Assembly (NCBI GenBank): GCA_905182755.1 | Contig: CAJJCS010000004.1 | Span: 124,001-188,000, forward strand | Direction: 5' to 3' | Length of the DNA: 64,000 bases | Source: Aequorivita sp. HC6-5 | Lineage (GTDB): Bacteria; Bacteroidota; Bacteroidia; Flavobacteriales; Flavobacteriaceae | Shown here: positions 1-9,263 of the stretch, one piece after another | Numbering within the stretch: the first letter of the stretch is position 1 | Layout of the letters: each line of letters begins with the position of its first letter | Made by a program: the position numbers and the translations under genes | Notes under the pieces: model-generated | Seen by the model: the letters and a program-made list of their open reading frames with translations, nothing else | What the model was told of the DNA's origin: nothing | Database searches by the model: none

Positions 1-507
1 GGAGCTGTTTTGTTTGAACCCAACCTAGAAGGACTTGGCCTGCAAGACGAAATATTACGCTCTGATGGCGTTGGAAGACCAAGTCTTAAAATTGATGCAG
101 GTGGATCTATTTTACCACCATCAAACCAAACCATTGCAGACAAACAGCACTTTGTTCATCAGGATGGGAAAACAGTATTTAAATTTGCTGTTTCTAAAAT
201 GGCAGATGTTTCAGAAAAAATAATGCAACGAAACAACTTAACGGGTGATGATGTAAGCTGGCTCGTGCCACACCAGGCTAATAAACGAATAATAGACGCA
301 ACTTCAAGAAGAATGAATTTGCCACAAGATAAAGTGATGTTAAATATTCACAGATACGGTAACACAACATCAGCGACATTACCCCTGTGTTTATTTGATT
401 ATGAAAATCAACTTAAAAAAGGAGACAATATCGTCTTTGCCGCTTTTGGAGGAGGCTTTACCTGGGGCTCCATTTATGTAAAATGGGCCTATGATTCAAA
501 ACAATAA
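1..507 (+). CDS. fabH: 3-oxoacyl-ACP synthase III (FabH), C-terminal part
   Basis: Beta-ketoacyl-ACP synthase III starts fatty-acid synthesis by condensing acyl-CoA with malonyl-ACP. The frame is open to the left edge, so the N-terminal part with the active-site Cys lies outside the window. The visible part holds the other two catalytic residues in their family contexts: His in VPHQANKRI and Asn in NIHRYGNTTSA, followed by the Gly-rich FAAFGGGFTWGS end of the thiolase fold. accB starts 30 bases downstream on the same strand, the usual flavobacterial fabH-accB-accC order, so the three genes probably form one fatty-acid initiation operon. Confidence 0.95.
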   Translation, partial: GAVLFEPNLEGLGLQDEILRSDGVGRPSLKIDAGGSILPPSNQTIADKQHFVHQDGKTVFKFAVSKMADVSEKIMQRNNLTGDDVSWLVPHQANKRIIDATSRRMNLPQDKVMLNIHRYGNTTSATLPLCLFDYENQLKKGDNIVFAAFGGGFTWGSIYVKWAYDSKQ

Positions 508-537
508 AACAAGTACCTATTAACAAACAATTATATT

Positions 538-1005
538 ATGGAATTAAAAGACATTCAAAGTTTAATCAAGTTCGTAACTAAGTCTGGCGCTAGTGAGGTA
601 AAACTTGAAATGGAAGACGTTAAAATTACCATTAGAACAGGCGAACACAATAAAGGAGAGACTACCTTTATACAGCAAATGCCCCAGATGGCAGCAACTG
701 CGCCCGCACCTGCTGCTGCAGCACCTGCTGTAGAGGCCACACCAGAAAGTAAAGAGGAATCTAACCTTATCACTGTAAAATCACCAATTATCGGTACTTT
801 TTACCGCAAGCCATCACCAGACAAACCTATGTTTGTTGAGGTTGGATCTGTTATTGGAGAGGGAGATGTTTTATGTGTTATTGAGGCTATGAAACTCTTC
901 AACGAGATAGAAAGTGAAGTTTCTGGTAAAATTGTAAAAATATTGGTGGATGACGCTTCTCCTGTAGAGTTTGATCAGCCACTATTTTTAGTAGACCCAT
1001 CATAA
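538..1005 (+). CDS. accB: Biotin carboxyl carrier protein of acetyl-CoA carboxylase
   Basis: AccB carries biotin between the carboxylase and carboxyltransferase parts of acetyl-CoA carboxylase, which makes malonyl-CoA. The 155-residue protein has the expected layout: an N-terminal segment, a flexible Ala/Pro linker at about residues 50-70, and a biotinyl domain from about residue 77 to the end. The biotin-attachment motif EAMKLFNEIE is present with Lys119 as the acceptor. Length and layout are normal. It lies between fabH and accC on the same strand and is probably co-transcribed with them. Confidence 0.97.
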   Translation: MELKDIQSLIKFVTKSGASEVKLEMEDVKITIRTGEHNKGETTFIQQMPQMAATAPAPAAAAPAVEATPESKEESNLITVKSPIIGTFYRKPSPDKPMFVEVGSVIGEGDVLCVIEAMKLFNEIESEVSGKIVKILVDDASPVEFDQPLFLVDPS

Positions 1006-1086
1006 TTTATATTTTAAATCTTAGATAGAGTTTTAACAACCTTTGTGAAAACAAAGTCGTGAGTTATAAGTTTAAATAAAAGAGAT

Positions 1087-2442
1087 ATGTTTAAAAAAAT
1101 ATTGATTGCCAATAGGGGTGAAATAGCACTTCGTATCATACGTACCTGTAAAGAAATGGGCATTAAAACGGTGGCTGTTTATAGTAAAGCTGATGAAGAA
1201 AGTTTGCATGTAAAGTTTGCAGACGAGGCAGTATGTATTGGACCAGCGCCAAGTAGCGAGAGTTACTTAAAAGTAAGTAGCATTATTGCCGCAGCAGAAA
1301 TCACAAACGCAGATGCGATTCATCCAGGATACGGGTTTCTTTCTGAAAACGCAAAATTTTCAAAAATTTGTGAGGAACACAACATTAAATTCATTGGAGC
1401 CTCTCCAGAGATGATAGATAGAATGGGTGATAAGGCAAATGCAAAATCAACCATGATTGCTGCAGGGGTACCTTGTGTGCCAGGAAGCGAAGGGGTTATT
1501 CCAGATTTTAAAACATGTATTAAAGTTGCCAAAAAAACAGGCTATCCAGTGATGCTTAAAGCAAGCGCTGGTGGTGGTGGAAAAGGGATGCGCGCCGTTT
1601 GGAAAGAAGAAGAGTTGCAAGATGCTTGGGAGTCTGCCAGACAAGAAAGCAAAGCAGCCTTTGGAAACGATGACATGTATATGGAGAAGCTAATTGAAGA
1701 GCCGCGCCATATAGAAATACAAATTCTTGGAGACAGCAAAGGGAACGCATGTCACCTTAGTGAACGAGATTGTTCTGTACAGCGCCGTCATCAAAAACTT
1801 ACGGAAGAAACGCCAAGTCCTTTTATGACAGACGCCCTTAGAGAAAAAATGGGAGAAGCAGCTGTAAAAGCCGCCGAATATATAAAATATGAAGGAGCTG
1901 GAACTGTAGAGTTTTTAGTAGATAGGCACAGAAATTTCTATTTTATGGAAATGAATACGCGTATCCAAGTAGAGCACCCTATTACAGAACAAGTAGTTGA
2001 TCATGATTTAATTCGTGAGCAAATTCTAGTAGCTGCGGGGGTACTTATTTCTGGAAAAAACTACTTTCCATCATTACACTCTATAGAGTGCCGTATTAAC
2101 GCAGAAGACCCCTACAACGACTTTAGACCTTCTCCGGGAAGAATAACGACTCTGCACGCTCCAGGAGGGCATGGAGTTAGGCTAGACACCCACGTATATG
2201 CAGGGTATTCTATACCACCAAATTATGATTCTATGATTGCTAAGTTGATTACAACTGCTCAATCACGCGAGGAAGCAATCAATAAAATGAAGCGCGCCCT
2301 AGATGAATTTGTTATTGAAGGAATTAAAACAACCATACCATTTCATAGACAACTCATGGACCATCCAGATTATGTCTCTGGTAATTATACCACGGCATTT
2401 ATGGACACTTGGAAAATGAATGAACCTCAAGAGGAAGAATAA
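1087..2442 (+). CDS. accC: Acetyl-CoA carboxylase biotin carboxylase subunit
   Basis: AccC carboxylates the biotin of AccB using ATP and bicarbonate. The 451-residue protein has full family length. It starts with the biotin carboxylase N-terminal fold ([19 protein letters not shown]), has the ATP-grasp glycine loop [11 protein letters not shown] at residues 158-168 and the metal and bicarbonate site [14 protein letters not shown] around residues 288-301, and ends with the C-terminal domain containing INAEDP. It is the last gene of the fabH-accB-accC unit and is followed by a strong hairpin. Confidence 0.97.
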   Translation: MFKKILIANRGEIALRIIRTCKEMGIKTVAVYSKADEESLHVKFADEAVCIGPAPSSESYLKVSSIIAAAEITNADAIHPGYGFLSENAKFSKICEEHNIKFIGASPEMIDRMGDKANAKSTMIAAGVPCVPGSEGVIPDFKTCIKVAKKTGYPVMLKASAGGGGKGMRAVWKEEELQDAWESARQESKAAFGNDDMYMEKLIEEPRHIEIQILGDSKGNACHLSERDCSVQRRHQKLTEETPSPFMTDALREKMGEAAVKAAEYIKYEGAGTVEFLVDRHRNFYFMEMNTRIQVEHPITEQVVDHDLIREQILVAAGVLISGKNYFPSLHSIECRINAEDPYNDFRPSPGRITTLHAPGGHGVRLDTHVYAGYSIPPNYDSMIAKLITTAQSREEAINKMKRALDEFVIEGIKTTIPFHRQLMDHPDYVSGNYTTAFMDTWKMNEPQEEE

Positions 2443-2460
2443 ACCAATCACCATCAAATA

Positions 2461-2497
2461 AAAAAGTGCTATCTAATATTAGATAGCACTTTTTTTA
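2461..2497. terminator. Bidirectional rho-independent terminator after accC
   Basis: A near-perfect inverted repeat (aaaagtgctatcta / tagatagcactttt with a four-base loop) is followed by a T run on the plus strand and preceded by an A run. It lies between the convergent accC and PNGase-like genes and can serve both. Confidence 0.85.
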
Positions 2498-2513
2498 TGG
2501 CAGAAATGTAAAG

Positions 2514-5500
2514 TTAATTAACAATAAGTTTTCTAACCTGTGTGGCGCCACTTTGTGTTTTTAAGTAAATTAAATACACGCCACTGCTATAGCTAGAGAC
2601 ATCTACGGTATTATTTGAAGGGTCCATGTCTTTCTCTTTATAGATAGACATCCCTGTGATGTTAAAAACCTCCATTGAGAAAGACTCCGTCGAGTTAATA
2701 AGCGAAACTGTAAAGGCGCTATCTGTAGGGTTTGGATGCACAGAAAACAAACTACTTTCTTGGCCTTCAGTGTTTAGGGCTGCATCATTTCTAAAGCGGT
2801 ACTTTATCGTTTCTCCAAACCAACGCTCTAAAAATACGATAGTAGAACCACTTAAGTTTTTTAAACGAATAAATCCGTTACCATGGTTTGATGGCCAGTT
2901 ATTCATTCCATCACCACCCGTATCATATACCACGAGCTCATAGCATCCCTGCGGAAGATTTATTAAGTCTGTATAGGTTGTGTTTGAGTCATCAAAATCT
3001 CTTTCAAACATAACGTTACCAGCAGTGTCAAACACCTTGTAGCTATTTTCAAAAGGACGGTTGTTTGTTTTAAAGTCGAATTACCAATTGTTCCTCATGA
3101 ATTGGAGCGGCCTCAAATTCTGAGGTAAGACTGTTGTTAAATTCGTATTGGTCTGCACCACCATTTGCCCCGCTAAGACTTACCTCAAAAGAGGTAGTTC
3201 CTTGGTAGTAATTACCAACCTCAATGGCAGGTAGCGTGATTACTTCCTGCTCTAAAAACGCTAAACTTCCTGTCCAGGTATAGCTGTAAGAATCCTCTCC
3301 TTGAACGCCATAGGTTACAATTACAGACTCTAATGGGTTTTCTCCATTGTTCTTAATTCTAATAACTGGCTCGCCACACGTTGGGTTAAATCTAGTGTTT
3401 AGTTTAAAAATGTTTGGGGCAATAATTTCCTCTAAAGAGGCGTCATTGGTAAAGTTTGGAGCACCATATTCCACAAAAAAGATTTCTGTTATATAGTTTC
3501 CGTAGGGATCTTGATCTATGTTGTAATCTATGTCTGTTGTGGTGTCTACCCCAACATTAATAAACGGAGTGACATCCAAGTTTTGAACCGTTGCAGGAGC
3601 TCCTGGACACCAACCAGCCCTGTCATACATCCAGGTTCCCCCTTGAGGGTAGAGTGGGTTTTCTCCGCATTCTTGCATAATTTCCCAGCTATATTGCTCG
3701 ACACCATTTACAAGCACTTTATGGGTATTGTTACAAAACTCACCACAATTATTACCATTTCCAAAACCATGTCCTGACAGGGTTGATTTTACAGAAAACA
3801 TCTCTGCCTCTGGGTTGAGAGGCACCGTGGTGTTTACAACCACATCATCGAAGGTATTTAGACTATAATTACCAGAATATAAGTTCTGAATACCCAAGAG
3901 TTCTCTAGATGGGGTACCTACTTTGAAAATAACCTTCATATCAAGTAGTTCTTGAAAATTTCCGGCCTGAATGTGTACATCATTTCCTTGAAAAAGATGC
4001 TGAAAGTCTGTAACATCAAAAATCCATGTCCAGCCATCATCACCTAAAGAAAGGCCATTTCCGTAGGGAGTTATATAGCGGCCAATTTCCCAAGGGACAA
4101 GCACTTCTTCTCCAGGTACTGTGGTATTATATTCAATTTGTTCTAGAATAAGGGTAACATCTGGAGCTACAGCCGTAGAGTCTGTGGCAACCAAATTAGC
4201 ATCATACTGGTAATTATTATAATAGGTAGGGTTTACATAAAGAGTTTGATCCAAAACAGGGATTTCTCCAACCACTTCTTGCACATATTTCTCTACCATC
4301 ACTTTTCCTTTAGCAATGGAGTCTATAACAAGCTCTGTATTTATAGTATAGCTAGCGGTGTTGCGATTAAATTTTACGTTGGGCCTTGTTGTAGATGTTG
4401 TAAAGTTCTTGAAGTGCGCCCCGTTATAGTTTTTTAACTGAGGAACCCCGTAAAGCGGTGTTTGCTCGTCTAAAACTCCTTCAAGAGTCTCATAGTTTGT
4501 CGTGATTTGATCAAACTTGTAATTTACCTTTAATGCTGAATAGTTAGGGTGGGAGGCATCAACATCCTTGTGCATCCAATTGGCAATGGTAGCCGGGTCT
4601 AACTCTGTGGCCCAAATTTGGAAATCATCTAGTTTGCCATCATAAAAGTTATCTGTACTCCCCTGTCCTCTTCCAAGGTTAAAATCAGCGATAGTACCGA
4701 CCGCTCTATTGAGCCCTGTTCCGGTATGCCACAGTTCTGCGTTGAGGTAGATATTCATTACACCAGTGGTGGCATTTTTAGTGAATGCCCAATGGTTCCA
4801 AACATTTTTGTATTGATTAATATCATCAACTTCTTTATCTATGCGGTCATACCCTGTTGCGTCTCCTGCGTCCCAATACACTCTTTGGTTGCTCCAAGGC
4901 AGATGTATGTTTAAAACTCTATTTCCGTCTTGATCATGGACGTCAAAAACACTGTCGTTTTGCGGCTGCTCCCCATTTCCGTTTAGCCAAAAAGAAATTG
5001 TAACTTCATTTTCTATATTGCCAAGGTTTGTAGTAGGCACTTCTAGCTTATCTGGCCCATTAAAATTAAAATAAGCGTCTGTAGTTGCAGCCTGTGAAGC
5101 GCAATCCCAGGAGTAGGCATTACCGCTCAAAGACACAGCGCTTGCACCCTCTTTACCTGTAAATGCGATCTCTACGATGATGTTTGACGCCCCATCCCAG
5201 TTAAAAAAAGAAGGGAAATCAATATGCTGCCAACCTGTATCACTAAAGGCCAAATCTTTAGCAAAGACTTCTACAAAATCTGTAATTATCTCATTTTCTT
5301 GTAATTCGTTTTGTGTGGTTGCCTTTAGACCAATTCTAAGATGTTGCATTTCTCCACCAGTATCAAGAATGTTAAACTGCATTCCTGTAATATCTCCGGG
5401 AGTTAATCCAGAGGCCACAAGCTCAGACTGTCTAAACAAATACTGCATCTGAGAGTCTTCCAAAGAAGCATCAAAAGGATCTTGAATTTCTTGTGTTCCA

Positions 5501-5946
5501 TCACCCACCTGGTAGGCCACAAGCTCAGAAGGGTCATCGAAAACGATGGTTTGCTCATATCTAGGAGTATAGCTCCAAGCAGTATTGTTCATGTAAGAAA
5601 AACTTTCAGGTGTTAAACCTCCATTTCCGCCAATATAGTAGTTAGGGTGAAGCCCTTTGCCCGTATGTTCAATAACCTTTAGGTATGACAGGTAATCCCA
5701 CTCTCCACAATTTGGATTTTGAGTTGGGTCACACTTTAGTTTGTATTTAATGTATACTTTTTCAAAATCAAGCCCTTCTAAAGAGGTAAAATCAAAATAT
5801 CCCTCTCTTGGAGATAGCCAACCTTGCCCTACAGGATAGCCATCAAACTCTATGGTCTGAATTTCAATTTCATCTCCAGGTTGTTGAGAAAATGACACAA
5901 AAGAGAATAAAATAAAAACAAGTAATAGTCTGTAGTTGGTTTTCAT
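2514..5946 (-). CDS. Secreted PNGase F-like protein with inserted LamG-like domain and T9SS sorting tail (frameshifted)
   Basis: The protein resembles peptide-N4-(N-acetyl-beta-glucosaminyl)asparagine amidase F. From the ATG at 5946 a signal peptide (KTNYRLLLVFILFSFVSFSQ) leads into a PNGase N-domain with CGEWDY near residue 82; its Asp aligns with catalytic Asp60 of mature PNGase F. The PNGase strands resume only at about residue 620 (EIGRYITPYG, FDVTDF), followed by NCGEFCNNTHKV, whose Glu aligns with Glu206, and DRAGWCPGAP near 775. Between them lie about 540 residues including a LamG/concanavalin-like domain at about 300-450. The equivalent of Glu118 is not obvious. The frame stops at 3070, but the next frame continues without a gap (DFKTNNRPFENSYKVF) into a T9SS type A tail (SVHPNPTDSAF, GVYLIYLKTQSG) ending at 2514. 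Removing one base near 3078 joins them, giving about 1,140 residues. An upstream in-frame start at 5988 is less likely. Confidence 0.85.
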
Positions 5947-6012
5947 CAAAATGTAATTAAATTTATAAATGCAATTTGCTTTAAGCAAACAGGCTTAAAT
6001 ATAATACTATTT

Positions 6013-7142
6013 ATGAATCTATCCTATTGGGAACATAAGTCATGGTTTACCAACATAGACTTTGCCATTATTGGCAGCGGAATTGTTGGTCTTAGCTGCG
6101 CTCTAGAATTACGGGAACTTCATCCAGAGGCTAAAATTGTGGTGTTTGAAAAAGGAATGTTACCCAGTGGAGCTAGTACTAAAAACGCAGGGTTTGCTTG
6201 TTTTGGTAGTATGTCTGAAATACTACAAGACCTTGAAACACACACTCCAAGTGAGGTGGTCGCGCTTATTTCTAGTCGCCTTAATGGCCTCTCTACCCTT
6301 AGAGCCGTCTTAACAGACCAGAGAATTGCCTATGCCCAACTGGGAGGATATGAACTTTTCCCAGAGACAGACAGCGCTGTTTTTGACAGGTGTGTCAAAA
6401 ACTTAGACGCTATCAATGAGCTGCTATTCCCCATTTTTAATGCCAATGTTTTTTCTGTGGTTGACACCCCTTTTGGGTTTGAAAAAGTTGCTCCAAAAGC
6501 TATTTTTAATAAATTTGAAGGACAGCTTGATACCGGTAAGATGATGACAGCATTACTAGAAAAAGCTGCCTCAAAAGGTGTTTTAATACTAAACAACGCG
6601 CTGGTTAAAGACATCTCACAAAACGGCACATCGCCAGTTTTTACTCTGGGCACCCTTACCGTTGAAGCAAAAAACATATGTATTGCCACCAACGGTTTTG
6701 CCAGGGAGTTACTGCAAGAAGACGTACAACCGGCAAGAGCACAAGTACTCATCACAAAGCCCATTAAAAATTTAGCGATCAAAGGCACTTTTCATCTTGA
6801 TTGCGGCTATTACTATTTTAGAAATATTGATGATAGAATTTTATTTGGTGGCGCTAGAAATCTTGCCTTTGACGCAGAAAACACCTCTCAAACAGGACTT
6901 ACTTCTAAAATACAAGACAAACTAGAACAGCTTTTAAAAACTACTATATTGCCTCAAACACCCTTTGAGATAGACACCCGTTGGAGTGGTATTATGGGGG
7001 TTGGAAGCCAAAAAAACCCCATTATAAAACAAATACACCCTAGCGTTTACTGCGGTGTTCGATTGGGAGGTATGGGTGTTGCTATAGGGAGTTTATAGGT
7101 AAAGAGTTGGCTGTACTTTCATCAAAAAAAGAACAACACTAG
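6013..7142 (+). CDS. FAD-dependent amino-acid-type oxidoreductase (DAO family; C-terminal frameshift)
   Basis: A flavin oxidoreductase of the glycine oxidase/D-amino acid oxidase fold. It shows the dinucleotide-binding motif IGSGIVGLSCALEL followed by the acidic strand end VVFEKG, the ASTKNAGFACFG segment typical of this family, and a C-terminal GVRLGGMGVAIGSL that normally contacts FAD. The substrate is unknown. The frame stops at 7098 right after GVAIGSL, but the next frame supplies the expected tail GKELAVLSSKKEQH up to a stop at 7142, so one base appears to be missing near 7097. The start lies 66 bases from the divergent PNGase-like start. Confidence 0.82.
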
Positions 7143-7160
7143 TTGTTCAAATTAATAGTA

Positions 7161-7620
7161 ATGAGCTCAAAAAAAATCAAAGAACACTTACTGCTATCTT
7201 GTGAACAGCAAATAATGCAGAAGTATATTATTGTTCAAGATAAAATTAAGGGCATTGTTGCGTCTTTAGACGATGCCACAAAAAGCAGCGCAGGAGATAA
7301 GCATGAGACTGCTAGGGCTATGTTGCAACTAGATAGAGAACAGGCCGGTGAACGATTAGTAGAAATTGAGAAAACCCTTGAAGTACTCCACAAAATCAAT
7401 CTTACAAAAACAGCAACCCATGCTCATTTAGGAAGTTTGGTAACTACCAACAAAGGCAACTTTTTTTTAAGTATTTCATTGGGTGTTTTGACCCTACCAA
7501 AACATATCCTACTATTGTATTGGCTTACAAACACCAATAGGCAAATTGTTATTTGGCAAGCAAGTTGGAGACAGTTTTTCTTTTAGGGAGACTACCTATC
7601 AAATTAAAGCGATTGAGTAA
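7161..7620 (+). CDS. GreA/GreB-like C-terminal domain small protein (frameshifted)
   Basis: This belongs to a flavobacterial family of about 150 residues, often mislabelled as 3-oxoacyl-ACP synthase, with a helical N-terminus and a Gre-factor-like C-terminal domain. Family signs are SSAGDKHETARAM followed by helical LQLDREQAGERLVEIEK, then LGSLVTTNKGNFFLSIS. After ISLG the reading frame runs into unrelated residues and stops at 7586, while the next frame gives PIGKLLFGKQVGDSFSFRET and TYQIKAIE, the normal ending, to a TAA at 7618-7620. One extra base near 7488-7492 explains this. I prefer the ATG at 7161 over the TTG at 7143. The TAA overlaps the ATG of the next gene (TAATG), implying translational coupling. 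The function is inferred only from the fold. Confidence 0.72.
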
Positions 7621-8198
7621 TGCAGACATTTGTGCTTTTTTTTCAACAAGGAATATCACATATTTTAGATATTGACGGCATTGATCACCTGCTTTTTATA
7701 CTAGCCATAACTGTATTTTTTAGCACTTCCCAGTGGAGAAAACTAGCCCTGATTATAACGGCCTTTACCATAGGGCACAGTATTACCTTAGTGCTCTCTG
7801 TCTATGATATTTTTACCTTGCCACGTGATATTATAGAGCAGTTGATACCCATTACAATTATTATAACCTGTATAAATAATTTTATTAAAGTGTATAAACC
7901 TATTCAAATCAACTACCAATTATTATACTTTATGGTGTTAATTTTTGGCTGTATACATGGCTTGGCATTTTCAAATTTTCTAAAAATGGCCTTTTTTGAA
8001 GATGATAATTTACTTGCTTCTCTGGTGGGTTTTAATATTGGTATTGAGCTTGGTCAACTCATAATTGTGGGTGTATTTTTAGCTGCTATACAGACGGCAT
8101 TAGGCTGTTTCAAAAAACTAAAACACGATCATGTTATCATAACATGCTCTACGATAATACTAGTTTTTGCATTAAAAATATTGTGGGACCTGTTTTAA
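7620..8198 (+). CDS. HupE/UreJ family membrane protein
   Basis: A 192-residue integral membrane protein with about six hydrophobic segments. The N-terminal ISHILDIDGIDHLLFILA carries the His/Asp signature of the HupE/UreJ family, and a second motif IHGLAFSNFL and a third GFNIGIELGQL are also family-typical. HupE and UreJ proteins are associated with metal (nickel or cobalt) uptake; the role here is unknown because no urease or hydrogenase gene is in the window. It starts inside the stop codon of the Gre-like gene and converges with the ABC ATPase gene 21 bases downstream. Confidence 0.85.
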   Translation: MQTFVLFFQQGISHILDIDGIDHLLFILAITVFFSTSQWRKLALIITAFTIGHSITLVLSVYDIFTLPRDIIEQLIPITIIITCINNFIKVYKPIQINYQLLYFMVLIFGCIHGLAFSNFLKMAFFEDDNLLASLVGFNIGIELGQLIIVGVFLAAIQTALGCFKKLKHDHVIITCSTIILVFALKILWDLF

Positions 8199-8219
8199 AG
8201 ACAAAGGCTAGGTTAGCCA

Positions 8220-9182
8220 TTATGGTTTACGTACCAACTCTAGGTATACCTTTGTTTTTTCTTCTAGTAATGTTGGGTGATTTAAAAACAAAACACCTTC
8301 TGGAGTTTGCACCTGCACCTCGTAGTAATGACCTTTAAAGTATTGTTTTAAAACTACTCCAGAGACAGCTGTAGGTGTTTTAGATATTTTTAGCTCATAA
8401 GGCAATACTGTGCGAAGGCTTCCTTTTTTAACCCCTTTAAAAACACGGGTATCAATAACAGATCCAGAACCAAAAAAACCAGCCTGGTAAGGTGTTTTAA
8501 GATTTGAGATAATCTCCTGCGGGCTACCCATCATTTCTTTGGTACCATCTCGCAGCATAAGAATGGTGTCTGCAAAACCCAAGGCCTCATCGCTATCATG
8601 GGTGGCAGTAATACAGGTAATATTGTTGTCCTTTAAATATCCGTATAAATTACGGCGTAGTTTGTTTTTCCTAAAGGTGTCTATATTGCTAAACGGCTCG
8701 TCTAAAAGGATGACCTCAGGAGTGTTTGCAAGCGCTTTTGCAAGCGCTACTCTTTGTTTTTGACCTCCGCTAAGGTTTTTCACCTTCGTGTTTTTATACT
8801 CTTGCAGGGCCACAACTTCTAACAGCTCATCTACACGAGCTGCGTCTTGCTCTTTGTTATTGCGCTTTAGGTGTGTGGCTATATTTTCTGCAACAGAGAT
8901 AAACGGCATCACATTAAACTCTTGAGCTACTAATTTCATGACCAGCTCTCCGGGCACAAGATTGTGTTGTGGCCCTAGCAGCTGTTTTTCTTTCCAAAAT
9001 AACAGCCCATTTTCTAAATGCAATAGCCCGTAAATTAAGTGCAGTAAGGTAGATTTCCCGCAACCACTCTCTCCTAAAACCACCAAATGTTCTCCCTCTT
9101 TTAAGGAAAATACGATGTCTTTTAGTATTAACACCTCAGGTGTGTTTGGGTATGAAAAATCTTTAATAGTTACCTTTAACAT
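8220..9182 (-). CDS. ABC transporter ATP-binding protein
   Basis: A 320-residue ATPase with Walker A GESGCGKST, a Q-loop region (LVAQEFNVMP), the signature LSGGQKQRVALAKAL and Walker B VILLDEPFSNID, then the H-loop TATHDSDEAL. About 90 further residues form a C-terminal regulatory-like extension, as in importers of the Pot/Fbp type. The ATG at 9182 is preferred because MLKVTIKDFSYP begins the ATPase fold; an upstream in-frame start at 9230 would only add a hydrophobic, unrelated stretch. No permease or binding protein lies beside it, so the substrate cannot be inferred. Confidence 0.88.
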   Translation of the reverse strand: MLKVTIKDFSYPNTPEVLILKDIVFSLKEGEHLVVLGESGCGKSTLLHLIYGLLHLENGLLFWKEKQLLGPQHNLVPGELVMKLVAQEFNVMPFISVAENIATHLKRNNKEQDAARVDELLEVVALQEYKNTKVKNLSGGQKQRVALAKALANTPEVILLDEPFSNIDTFRKNKLRRNLYGYLKDNNITCITATHDSDEALGFADTILMLRDGTKEMMGSPQEIISNLKTPYQAGFFGSGSVIDTRVFKGVKKGSLRTVLPYELKISKTPTAVSGVVLKQYFKGHYYEVQVQTPEGVLFLNHPTLLEEKTKVYLELVRKP

Positions 9183-9263
9183 AAAATATAGGGAGGTAAA
9201 AAAGCTACATATTCCAAGTGCACCTACCAAGTGATATATAGCCCTATAGTGGTTTAAATTGCG

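Noticed and set aside
6330-6788. 152-codon open frame opposite the FAD oxidoreductase gene
   Set aside because: It is antisense to conserved FAD-binding protein residues, so it is a shadow frame.
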